64,000 bases of DNA from Casuarius casuarius (Eukaryota > Chordata > Aves > Casuariiformes > Casuariidae), in assembly GCA_003342895.1 (NCBI GenBank), contig PTFA01000414.1, positions 335,690 to 399,689 on the forward strand, in the 5' to 3' direction. This document shows positions 36,430-46,300 of the stretch, piece by piece. Each line of letters starts with the position of its first letter. Position 1 is the stretch's first letter. Made by a program: the position numbers and the translations under genes. A model generated the notes under the pieces. That model saw only the letters and a list, made by a program, of their open reading frames with translations. It was not told the origin of the DNA and searched no databases.

Positions 36430-37795
36430 GCTGGCCGCTGGGATGGGGTTGTTTATGGTCCGGAGGCACAAGCGGCCTTCGCCAGGCCATAACTCGCCGT
36501 GGATAACTTCATAGAGCTCCCGCCCGCCGCCCGGGCCCCGCGGCTCAGCCGACNGTGCCGTTGAGTTGAGCAGGAATGGCCAAGGTGGGGGGGGGGGGTG
36601 CTCTCCCGGACTCCGTCGATGCCCCTGCTCTTCCCTGCCGTGCAACGAGGCAACAGAAGGCGGAAGGAGAAGAGCCCATCGAGCGCTGGCACGGGCACGG
36701 AGGAGGGGGCGCGGCCCCCGCTGCCGGCCGAGCCCGCACAGGGCCCCCGGTGTGCCCGTGGGCCCGCTCCCCGCTCCCGCTCCCCACTCCGCCGTGTTTG
36801 CAGAGCTGCCTTTAGATTCAGGCTCCATCTACAGGGAACTGAATAATTTCAAGAGCTTAAAATAGATGTAGATAGATGTGTTTAGTTCTTTCCTTTTTTT
36901 TTCCCTAAGAAGCTGGGGCGCGCGGGCTGCCCAACACAGCTTCCGCAAGGCTCTTCGCCCAGATCCGTGCACGTGCAATCACCCAGTCGAAAGTTGGGGA
37001 GTGGGGGGGGGGGGGAGACAGCGCTTTAGCCGAAAGGCTGGATTTCTGCTGGCAAACGCGGAGCTCCTCACCCGGCTCCCCACGCCGTGCCTTTCACCCC
37101 CTAATGTGGGCAGGGGCACCGAGGGCAGCCCGCGCGCTGGGAGGCCATGGGAACAGGGCTCACCCGGGTGGCGTTGGCTAACCGCAGCCTCCCCGCCCCG
37201 CCCCGCCCNGCCGAACCCGCCTGTGTCAGCAGGAGCCGGGCACGAGCGGTAAACGAGGCCAAGCCGGGGCCCTGCTGTGCCCGTTGCCCAGCTCGCGGCA
37301 CATTCACTAACCCGGAGCAGCAGCTCCCGCCTGCCGGCAAAGGGCGACANGGACCGTTCAGTCCCCTTCTGCTCGCAGGGTTGAAGTCCTCCAAAGCAGT
37401 GGGGAAGCNGGGGGACAGCAGTCCCGCGGCTCAGGGATGGTCCCCTGTTAACCAGGCCCCTTCCTTTGCTCAGTGCCCAGGTGAGCCTGGAAAAGGTGGG
37501 GGATCCCAAGCTCCGCAAACAGCTAGGAGGGCTGAGCCAAGGCGTGAGCTGCTGCTCTGTGCCGGGCCAGGCAGTCCTCTCTGCTCCACAGGCCTCCCCA
37601 CAGCATACAGACCCCACGCGAACCTGTGCACAATGTCCCGTGGCGGGGCGCGTTTGCCGTGTGTACCGAAATANCGGGGTTAAGTGCCTAGAGAGGTCTG
37701 ATCTTGCCCACTGTTAATGTCAGCTCTGCCGGGACAGTAAACCTAGCAGCACGCTNGCGGCAGATGCCTTGTGCCGTGGTTGTGCCTGTCGGTCG
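36430..37795. other. LINGO1: Intron immediately upstream of the LINGO1 coding exon
   Basis: GC-rich sequence with two poly-G runs, ending in the branch point and polypyrimidine tract of the coding exon. No other exon is supported. Confidence 0.55.
36587..36598. repeat. Poly-G tract (12 G)
   Basis: A short homopolymer run; a similar 13-G run lies at 37003-37015. Confidence 0.85.
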
Positions 37796-37851
37796 CTCAT
37801 GTCCACTCTTGTTTTCTCTCCCCTCCCGCACTGTGTCACCTGCAGGTGAGA
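37796..37851 (+). other. LINGO1: 3' splice acceptor of the LINGO1 coding exon
   Basis: A pyrimidine-rich tract (about 37804-37842) ends in CAG at 37843-37845, so the exon begins at 37846. A candidate branch point is the A at 37799 in GCTCAT, 46 bases upstream. The first exon bases, GTGAGA, read in frame into the coding sequence as V-R-D-R before Met1. An upstream exon carrying an in-frame ATG could therefore add an N-terminal extension, like the longer mammalian isoform. The acceptor is inferred from consensus; no transcript is available. Confidence 0.8.
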
Positions 37852-37857
37852 GATAGG

Positions 37858-39699
37858 ATGATAGCGGGGGAGGCGAGTATGCGCAGCCCAATCCTGGCCT
37901 GCTGGCAGCCTATTCTCCTCCTGATGCTGGGATCCATCCTGTCCGGCTCTGCCACGGGCTGCCCACCGCGCTGCGAGTGCTCTGCCCAGGAGCGCTCCGT
38001 GCTGTGCCACCGGAAGCGATTCATGGTCGTCCCAGAGGGGATCCCGACCGAGACCAGGCTGCTGGACTTGGGCAAGAACCGCATCAAGACGCTCAACCAG
38101 GATGAATTTGCCAACTACCCTCACCTGGAGGAGCTGGAGCTAAATGAGAACATTATCAGTGCCATTGAACCTGGGGCTTTCAACAACCTCTTCAACCTCA
38201 GGACACTGGGGCTCAGGAGTAACAGACTCAAGCTGATCCCTTTGGGGGTGTTTACCGGACTCAGCAACCTTACCAAGCTAGACATTAGTGAGAACAAAAT
38301 TGTGATCCTCCTAGATTACATGTTCCAGGACTTGTACAACCTGAAGTCTTTGGAGGTCGGGGACAACGACCTTGTCTACATCTCCCACCGGGCCTTCAGT
38401 GGCCTCAACAGCCTGGAGCAGCTGACCCTTGAGAAATGCAACCTGACCTCCATCCCCACGGAGGCTCTGTCTCACCTGCACNGCTTGATCGTGCTGCGGC
38501 TGCGCCACCTGAACATCAACGCCATCCGGGATTACTCATTCAAGAGGTTATACAGGCTCAAGGTCCTTGAGATCTCACACTGGCCCTACCTGGATACCAT
38601 GACATCCAACTGCCTCTACGGGCTGAACCTGACCTCCTTGTCCATCACCCACTGCAACCTGACATCCATCCCGTACGTGTCAGTGAGGCACTTGGTTTAC
38701 CTCCGGTTCCTGAATCTGTCCTACAACCCCATCGTCACCATCGAGGGCTCCATGCTCCATGACCTGCTCAGGCTGCAGGAGATTCAGCTAGTGGGAGGTC
38801 AGCTCACCATGGTTGAGCCCTTTGCCTTCCGCGGCCTCAATTACCTGCGTATCCTGAACGTGTCGGGCAATTTGCTGACCACCCTGGAGGAGTCAGCCTT
38901 CCACTCGGTGGGGAACCTAGAGACGCTCATCCTCGACAACAACCCCTTAGCCTGCGACTGTCGGCTGCTCTGGGTTTTCCGGCGGCGATGGAGGTTGAAC
39001 TTCAACAAGCAGCAGCCCACCTGCTCCACCCCCGAGTTTGTCCAGGGCAAGGAGTTCAAAGATTTCCCTGACGTCCTCCTGCCCAACTACTTCACCTGCC
39101 GCCGAGCACGGATACGGGACCGCAAACCTCAGCAGATCTTTGTGGACGAAGGCCACACGGTCCATTTTGTCTGTCGGGCAGATGGGGACCCACCTCCCAC
39201 CATCATGTGGCTCTCTCCCCGGAAGCACCTCATCTCTACCAAAACCAATGGGCGGCTCACTGTCTTCCCTGACGGCACGCTAGAGGTGCGCTACGCCCAG
39301 ATCCAGGACAACGGCACCTACCTATGCATCGCNAGCAACGCAGGTGGCAACGACACCATGCTGGCCCACCTGCACGTGCGCAGCTACTCCCCAGACTGGC
39401 CCCACCAGCCCAACAAGACCTTCGCGTTCATCTCCAACCAGCCCAACGAGAGCGATGCCAACAGCACGCGTGCCACCGTGCCTTTCCCCTTTGACATCAA
39501 GACTCTCATCATCGCCACCACCATGGGCTTCATTTCCTTCCTGGGCGTCGTGCTCTTCTGTCTGGTGCTCCTCTTCCTATGGAGCCGGGGGAAAGGCAAC
39601 ACCAAGCACAACATTGAAATTGAGTACGTGCCACGCAAGTCCGACGCGGGCATCAGCTCTGCCGATGCGCCGCGCAAGTTCAACATGAAAATGATTTAA
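37858..39699 (+). CDS. LINGO1: LINGO1, leucine-rich repeat and Ig domain-containing Nogo receptor-interacting protein 1
   Basis: The frame encodes a 613-residue type I membrane protein. Seen: a hydrophobic signal peptide (about 1-32); an LRR N-cap with C35, C39, C41 and C50; about 12 leucine-rich repeats (about 60-360); an LRR C-cap with C366, C368, C389 and C414; one I-set Ig domain with C439, W451, C490 and the DNGTYLC motif; a membrane span (about 550-575); and a short tail with an EIEYVPRK tyrosine motif (Y590), ending in KFNMKMI. Eleven N-X-S/T sequons are present. The tail and repeats match LINGO1 rather than LINGO2-4. Known for the family: a neuronal and oligodendrocyte surface co-receptor with NgR1 and p75NTR/TROY, signalling to RhoA and restraining myelination and axon growth. 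ATG 37858 is chosen because it lies 12 bases after the acceptor and corresponds to the shorter mammalian isoform (about 614 aa). ATG 37879 is a possible alternative. Two Ns fall inside: codon 209 is NGC (probably Gly) and codon 492 is GCN, which is Ala whatever the base. No frameshift is seen. Confidence 0.97.
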   Translation: MIAGEASMRSPILACWQPILLLMLGSILSGSATGCPPRCECSAQERSVLCHRKRFMVVPEGIPTETRLLDLGKNRIKTLNQDEFANYPHLEELELNENIISAIEPGAFNNLFNLRTLGLRSNRLKLIPLGVFTGLSNLTKLDISENKIVILLDYMFQDLYNLKSLEVGDNDLVYISHRAFSGLNSLEQLTLEKCNLTSIPTEALSHLHXLIVLRLRHLNINAIRDYSFKRLYRLKVLEISHWPYLDTMTSNCLYGLNLTSLSITHCNLTSIPYVSVRHLVYLRFLNLSYNPIVTIEGSMLHDLLRLQEIQLVGGQLTMVEPFAFRGLNYLRILNVSGNLLTTLEESAFHSVGNLETLILDNNPLACDCRLLWVFRRRWRLNFNKQQPTCSTPEFVQGKEFKDFPDVLLPNYFTCRRARIRDRKPQQIFVDEGHTVHFVCRADGDPPPTIMWLSPRKHLISTKTNGRLTVFPDGTLEVRYAQIQDNGTYLCIXSNAGGNDTMLAHLHVRSYSPDWPHQPNKTFAFISNQPNESDANSTRATVPFPFDIKTLIIATTMGFISFLGVVLFCLVLLFLWSRGKGNTKHNIEIEYVPRKSDAGISSADAPRKFNMKMI

Positions 39700-39753
39700 C
39701 CAGGCAACAATTTGCAAATAATAATTTTTTTTAAAAAAAAGAACAAACGAACA

Positions 39754-39759
39754 AATAAA
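39754..39759 (+). terminator. Possible proximal poly(A) signal of LINGO1
   Basis: AATAAA occurs 55 bases after the stop codon, within an A-rich tract. Use of this site would give a very short 3' UTR. The A-rich context also makes internal oligo-dT priming likely, so transcript ends mapped here would need care. Confidence 0.3.
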
Positions 39760-40021
39760 AAATTATTNAAAAAACAAACATTGCTACAAACATACCGACC
39801 TCTCTNCTTCCACCACACCCTTTGCCCCTATCCAAACCCACTGCACCCACACCGTCACCACCTCTTTCTCCTCCTCTTCTTCTTTATACCAGGAAAACAT
39901 TCAGCTGATGTCTTCAGGACTCCCATGTTTGTAAGGACTTTGTCTGATGGACTCTGGTGTCAGATATAACTCTAAGAGGGAAAAACAACAGGGGGGAAAA
40001 AAGAAAAAGAAAGAGAAAAGA

Positions 40022-40037
40022 AATAAAAATCAATAAA
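40022..40037 (+). terminator. Paired AATAAA hexamers upstream of the main poly(A) signal
   Basis: Two AATAAA copies (40022-40027 and 40032-40037) sit in an A-rich stretch just before the stem-loop and about 70 bases before the main signal. They could give slightly shorter transcripts or simply be A-rich background. Confidence 0.35.
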
Positions 40038-40064
40038 AAGTTACGAACTTTCTTCTGTAACTTT
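40037..40064 (+). promoter_or_regulatory. Predicted RNA stem-loop at the end of the LINGO1 3' UTR
   Basis: AAAGTTAC (40037-40044) and GTAACTTT (40057-40064) are perfect reverse complements, giving an 8-bp stem with a 12-base loop. It lies about 40 bases before the main poly(A) signal, inside the part of the UTR that resembles the mammalian sequence. As I recall that sequence, most of the pairing is kept there too. Function is inferred only: it could influence 3'-end processing, stability or protein binding. Confidence 0.5.
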
Positions 40065-40102
40065 GATTTCAATAATTATGGATTTTTATGAAAACTTGAA
40101 AT

Positions 40103-40108
40103 AATAAA
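40103..40108 (+). terminator. LINGO1: Probable main poly(A) signal of LINGO1
   Basis: AATAAA lies in GAAATAATAAAAAAACCC, directly after the conserved-looking terminal 3' UTR segment. Cleavage would be expected about 10-30 bases downstream. It is preferred over the upstream AATAAA copies because it ends the segment I recall as conserved in mammals. Confidence 0.75.
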
Positions 40109-42739
40109 AAAACCCTATTTCCTATAGATAGTTGGAATGCAAAATCTTGACTTCTTGATCTGTCCGGTTCTGTATCTCTGGTTAGCGCTTGGGCTCTCCC
40201 CTTCCTGATGCTCTCGCCTCGGAGGCATGTTCGCCCGCTGACGCAAAGGGCTCAGAAAAGGCATCTTCCACGGGGTCTGAGGCCCCACACAGCACCGAAA
40301 GGAGTCTGACTTTCTTCTTCTGACGACTGGTTGTGTTTTTATAGCCAATTCCCTTTAACACCTTTCTCTCTGGCCAGCTCAGCCCTGCAAGCCCTGGGGA
40401 GGCCGAGCAGCAGCTCTGATGTGCCCGCGTAAGCAGTAATTAGCCGTGTTTGCCGGCCTCCTGACCTCCGCAAGGTGAGAAAGATGTGAAGCCCCATCGC
40501 GGGGCAGCCCAGGGGCGGGTACCAGCATGTGCCCGCAGGCTGCGAGCCGCCATGCCAGGCTTCGCCCCAGGCGTCCCGGGAGCNGGGCTGCCCGCGCGGG
40601 AGGCGAGGACGCCGCGGTACCCATCGTGCGCAGCAGCACCGCGTCTCCTCGCTCACAGGGGATCAGCCCCCTCTCGCGCTGGGCTCTGCGGATGGTGGTG
40701 CCCGCAGCGAGAAAGCCGTTCCCCCAGCCCAGGGCTGACGGACGCTGCGGGGCCGTTAGCGTGATGCCCTCCCTGCNCCGGTGGCGGCAGTGCTCGGTGC
40801 CTCGCGGAGTCCCGGGCGACCCCCCCGCAGCACCAGGCACCCTGCCTGCTTGCAGTGCCTCTCGCTGTGCCTTTCGCCCCCAACCGCTGGCAGCCAGCCT
40901 CTCGCNCACCGTCCGGCACGTCCGAGGCTATTTGGCTTGCAAGAAACCTTGTCTGGAAAAATAAAATTAAATATAGATATGAATACTCACGCACAGAGCC
41001 GAGCGAGAGGAGAACAGGCACGGGGCTGCAGCGGGGAGGTGGTGCAGACTGTCATCTTGCTGCCTGCCCCACAGCGCCAGCCCCAGTGCGCCCATCACTG
41101 TGGTGTCTTGGCCGCCACTGGTCCTTGGGAGCAGCGGGCCTTCCCAGTGACCAGCGCAGTGAGGCTACGGCACATGCTGCAGAAAGCATTGGCGTAAAGG
41201 CTTTGTACAGCAAACAAATTAAAAGGAGCAAGTCAGGAGGGCACGCGCAGAGGGCGAGAGCAAAATTAAGAGACGGGGAGCAATGGGGAACGCGATGTTG
41301 CGAGTTAAGCTTTGAAAACAAGCGAAGCTTCATCAAACAGGCTCAGCCCTTCCCCAGCTGGGCTTTGCCAATATCCCAGCCTCCAGAAGAATTTAATTAA
41401 AAAGCAGTTCTCCTGACGGGAACGTCAGCGGTTCCCTCGGTGCAGGCCTGGCGGCAGCAGCGGGGCACCGCCACGCGGCTCCCGNGTCCGAGGGGACGGC
41501 ACCCCACAGATGCCGGGGCAGGGGCCAGCGCGTGGCTAGGGCCAGGCCGCGGGCAGCTTTTTGGCTCGCTGGGCACCTCCAGAAGGGTTTCTCCTGCCAA
41601 GGCAGCCCCGAGGGCCGGTGCTGGGCTGGGAGCCTCCTCCCACGGGCAGCATCTTCTGCCTGGCACCCTGGGGACCAGGGACTCCAGCCTGGTCTTGGGT
41701 GACCCGGCCCCGGAGAGGCGAGATCATGCCCCCAAATAGATCAGGAGTTATCAAAAACCCCCAAACCTCTGATGCCGCCACATGGGGACCAGCCCGCTGC
41801 CGGGTGCCGGCCCAGGGGCTGCTGAGGGAGGCGCTCCGAGAAACAGGTCCAGCAACGGCATCGGACCCGGACCGAGCCCAGCAGCCGCCGGGCTGTCGCC
41901 AGCTCCGGTCGCTCAGCGCGTGGCTGTAAAGCGCGGCCGAGCCCTGCCCTGCGCCCGGGGGACACGTGCGGGACGCTGCCCCACGTCCCACTCACCAGAG
42001 CGGAGATTCGCGTGCTTCGTTTGCAGCGCGCTTGAGGAGTCCTCGGGGATCAAAGTCACTACAGAAATGAGAGACAGGAACCTGGCGTGCCGACAGGGAG
42101 GATCGGATTTCCTTTTCTTCCAGCAACGTGCCAATCTAGAAAATCAAGCTGAAACATCTGTGTTTGCTGGGAGGGCAGTATTTTTTGCTGGTTTCAGCGC
42201 TGCATTCATCTTGAAACAACATATTTTGCGTTTCTTTCTCCACAGTGGGTTTCATGGGCTTTGATTTGTTAGCTTCTCATTTCTAACCGTCTGCCTTGCT
42301 AGTATACCTTTGAAACCAAAGCATTTTCTTAAAGCCTTTTGCTTTTGTTTTTCTTTTTAAAANAGCCAAAGCAAAATGCTTCTTTCCTGATTTTTCCTCC
42401 TCACACCATCTTTAACCAACTTTTTCAGTGGGCTTGATATTAAACCACTAATAATAACGCACAAAACAAGGCCCCAGCTCCTGGGAAAGGCCGGTGGCCC
42501 TGACGCCCGTGAGCCTGGCACCCAGTGCCCTGCTTGCAGCAGCTCTGCCGCGGGCGAGGGGGGGACCCAGGCTGGGCTGGGACATGNCCTGAGCCCTACC
42601 AAGAGGGATGCCAGCACCTTGCGCCTTAGGTGTAGAAATCTCTGCTTAAGCTTCGTTGCCAGGACTGACAATAATTCAAACAGCCGCTCATGAGACGGCA
42701 GAAAGGTGTGGGGGGGCTGTTCTCCATGTTCCCGGACAG

Positions 42740-42870
42740 CTATTAACACCAGTGATCTGAAAGAGCTTTTTAATTGACTCCAGTTATCCTTTTTAATGCC
42801 ATAATTAAAAGAGCTAATTCAACACACACAGATTAAAAAANAATAATAATAACCAAGTCCAACAAGGTAT
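42740..42870. promoter_or_regulatory. AT-rich island with clustered TAATT motifs
   Basis: TTTTTAATTGACTCC, CATAATTAAAAGAGC and GCTAATTCAAC occur within about 60 bases, followed by an A-rich AATAATAATAA stretch with one N. It lies about 3 kb downstream of LINGO1. Candidate non-coding element; conservation is untested. Confidence 0.25.
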
Positions 42871-43339
42871 TTGCTGCATGCAGCCGTGGCCCAGCAATCA
42901 AAGGGAGGCAGGAGTCCTTCACTGTTAAAAAGAAGCTTCAAAAAGGACAGAGAGAAAGAGAATTATCTCTCGTCCGTGAACCGGCTCAGGCTGTGCTGGC
43001 GCAGCATCTCGCGCGGCCCTCAGCCCNGTCTCCGCCGCGCTGCCCTTCACCAGCGCCAGCTGCCAGCAGAGGCAGGGGCTGCGCCCACCGGCCCCTGCCC
43101 CGACCGCCCGCCGNGACCGGTGCATGAAACCAAACCGTTTCGGGGAGCACCCAGCGCCCGCGCTGCCCCCGTAAGCCCCGCGGGCCGCCCCGCGCAGCCC
43201 GGCCGCCCACCCCGCGNCGCGGCCCCACCTCGGAGCCCTCGTTAGCGACTTCCCCCCTACTCGTTAGNGCTGCTGCTGCTGCACAGTTTATTATCCATGC
43301 CGATTTTTTTTAATCTTCGATGCTTTGTAAACTGGATAG

Positions 43340-43354
43340 TTTTTTTTTTTTTTT
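43340..43354. repeat. Poly-T tract followed by CCAG
   Basis: Fifteen T followed by CCAG: acceptor-like in form, but no exon can be supported downstream. A similar run of 17 T lies at 44075-44091. Confidence 0.8.
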
Positions 43355-46300
43355 CCAGTCACCATGTGATTAAAGCAGATGGATGGAGCAGAAGAAAAGC
43401 CTCNCAGAGTGGCCAGCATCTCAGCTCAGCAATTTTCATGGCTGTAAAGATGGGAAAAAAAAGAATAAACTCTCTTTCTCTCCTTTGCTGAAATTTACAG
43501 TGTGTTTTTATTGCCGTTTAATCAGGGGTGAGTGAGCAGGGGGCTGGATTCCAGCATTGCTCATCAAGGAAACGTGGGGCAGAGCCAGACAGTGTTTTTT
43601 TAGCTGGTCTATCAGAACAAGGATAAATGCAAAATGCTGNATGAACAGGCTAACGGGGTACCACAAACCAAAGAGCCAGGGAAAGGCGTGTTTGGGGGTC
43701 CCGGGGGGAGGCTGCTTATAAATCGTGCCCTGCTTCCTCGGCTCCCAAGACGGGCAGCCCCACGGGGATCTCCACACTGGGGCAGGTTTAAAACCAGTGC
43801 CTTTGCCTACGCGGGGCAGAAGGGGAGCAAAGGNGGGGGGTCACACCAGCCCTCGGCTCCCCCCATCGCCCGGTGCCTGCGCCCGGCCCGGGGCAGCCCC
43901 TCGGCGGCCCCGACACCCCCCCTCCACCGCGGCCTGGCTGGTTTGCTGCCTTTTCCCATTTCTATCCGGTCTTATCGCACTTAATTTTACTCCTTCTCTC
44001 GCTAACTACCCTCCCTCTCTTATCTCAGCTTCAGAGTCAATTTTTTACTCTCGCCCTTTTTTCTCCCTTATCGCTTTTTTTTTTTTTTTTTAATTTAACT
44101 TTCTGCTGCCTGTGCTGCTCTGCCTCTGCTGCCAGCTCTCCCTGCCAGGTGCTCCGCGCTCCCCCGCCTCTCCGCGCACATCTTTCCCTCAGCTTTGCCT
44201 CCCTCCTCTCCAACAGGGTCCCATCCTGCTCCCNCCACAGCGAGCAGCAAAACGGCACGGAAAGGAGGGGGGAGATCTCTCTTCCCCGTGCTGCTCGCTC
44301 CTTGCTTCCTCTCCTTCCCCGTCCCCCCGCATCCTGCACAAACATGCGCCTGCGTAAACCCGGGGCCAAAACGAGCCCTGCGGAAGGGGTCGCCGCCCAG
44401 CTGGAGGGGAGGAGAGGGGAGCTGCGTTTGGGCCAGGACTTCGCCCGGGAGCCCGGGCAGGATGAGGCCTGGCAGCCCTCGGCGCCGCAGCGGCAGGCAG
44501 AGCCCGGAGGCGATGCCGCGGGAGCAGCCCCAGTGCCGTTCCCGCGGCCCTGCCTCGGGCACACGCGGCACCTCCGGCCTCCCAGCCTTCACTGCTCCTG
44601 GGAAAAGCGGGCCTCTTGCCTTCCTCTCCTTTTCTGGGTCTGTACCTGCATGACTACGACAGATTTACTGCGATTCTATCATGTTGTGATTAAAACCCAT
44701 AAATTTTACTAGGCATTTTTCTGATTTTCCATAATCCTCAGGATTCCAAGCAATCAAGGTTTACCTGGAAAGCANGGGCTGTGCAGTCAGGCCCTGATGT
44801 AACAGGCAACGGTTCATCTCCCAATCCACCTCCATTACTGGTGGCACTAAAGAAATACTGCCCTGTGAAAGAGGTTTTTCCTCAGTTCCCTTTAAAACAA
44901 TGCACCTACCTGAGCAAAGGACCAGGGAAGCAATACCAAACCTGACTAAAACACGGTACCCCCCCTGCCACCACAACAGGCCAAAGCTCCTTCCCCTCCT
45001 GAGGTTCCCAAGCCGAGTTTCCCGGGGCTCCGGTGGCTTCGGACGCAGGGGGGATCCCGCCGGAGCGAGCAGGGACGCAGTCGTGGGTCGCCACCAGCGG
45101 CTCCGTCTCAGGTCCCCAGGACCAGGCAGAGGGTAGCTCCGGCACCTCCCAAGATTTCATCCCATGCCAGTTACACTTCATTCAAANGAGCAGATTTATT
45201 CCAGCAGCACTTTAATAGCAAAATTGATAAAACTGTATTTCCTAGCAAGGCTTTATCATATGCTAAAATTGCCTGGATATACTGAATTCTCTCCCTGAAA
45301 TAAAGCACAAAGTTTAGAAGACAGATAACACCATTTGTGGCACTGGTAGGATAATACCGTCATAAATCCACGGCCATCTGGGCACTTCAGAGTTGATATA
45401 TACGGTGCTCCGTGGCCACTGGGAACTCCACAATGACAGCGAGGATAGAAGTGAGAGCGTCGGGCTCGCGGGCCGGGCCGAGGAAGCACGGGCTTCAGGC
45501 CACAACCCTGAGCAGCCTAGAGAATACCTGAAAGCAGCGGGGCACCCAGACACGCACGCGGAGGTCGGTTATGGAAGACCGTGTAGGCAGGAGCACGGTG
45601 GACTACGTGAGGACACGTCAGGTATGGTGGGGGTACTCACCCGCAGCAGCCCTCGCTACGAGAATCAGTGCNGACGGGACGGGAAGGCAAGCGCCAGGGA
45701 CCAGGCTCAGGGATCGGCCGCTCTGCAGGTCCCTGGTGTCACTGCTAAGCTAGAAAAGAGGTGGGACAGTCAGAAAACACTGCATGTCCTGCAGGCCAGA
45801 AGTCAGCGGTGCCCCAGGACAAGGAGCTGCCCCAGCAAGCGCCTCCTTAGCTGCAGCAAGCCTGGCCGGCATGGCAGTGCCCGTGCCACGCTCTCCCCTC
45901 GCTGCCAGCGCTTGGTGCNCTGCCCTCCACACGGCTGCCGTGCACGGCCACGGCTCCACGCCACGCCGTCCCTGGGCAGAAAGCAGGATCCCTCCTGCCC
46001 CAGCGAGCGGCCAGGCCTGTGCCGTGCTCTGCGGCTGCTTTCCCAGGGACGAGCCTTCTCGCTCACTTCCCACCTCCGTCTGCCTCGGTGTCCCCCCCGC
46101 AATTACTGCCTACCGCTTCATCACTGCTCCCCGTATCATTACACTCGAGCACATTGCCTGACACCAGATCACGGCTCTTCCCTCCTCCATCATCCTTCCC
46201 CGGCCATCATCCATCAGCTCTCCAAGCCCTGCCCTGCTCCCATTCATCAGTCCACCATCTTCCACTTCCCTCCTCCTCCTCGTCTCTCCAGCCTGTGCTT

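Larger units (their letters stand above)
39700..40125 (+). other. LINGO1: LINGO1 3' untranslated region
   Basis: The sequence from the TAA stop to just past the last clustered AATAAA is non-coding. It starts with an A/T-rich part (39717-39780), passes through a C/T-rich stretch (about 39800-39890), and ends in a purine- then AT-rich part (39985-40115). From about 40030 to 40110 the sequence closely resembles what I recall of the end of the mammalian LINGO1 mRNA, including GTTACGAACTTTC and GGATTTTTATGAAAACTTG. That supports both gene identity and the transcript end. The exact cleavage base is not visible; the end coordinate is approximate. Confidence 0.8.

Noticed and set aside
37771..37857. 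Upstream in-frame ATG that would lengthen LINGO1 by 29 residues
   Set aside because: The added codons run through the polypyrimidine tract and splice acceptor (CAG at 37843-37845), so they are intronic. The resulting peptide does not resemble any LINGO1 N-terminus I know.
38311..39228. Open frames antisense to LINGO1
   Set aside because: They are short shadows of the GC-rich coding strand and show no independent motif.
40960..40965. AATAAA as the main LINGO1 poly(A) signal
   Set aside because: It is more than 800 bases past a signal that already ends the conserved-looking 3' UTR; kept only as a possible distal alternative.
43873..44712. 279-codon frame downstream of LINGO1
   Set aside because: It crosses poly-T and C/T-rich low-complexity sequence and gives a biased Ser/Phe/Pro-rich peptide with no domain.
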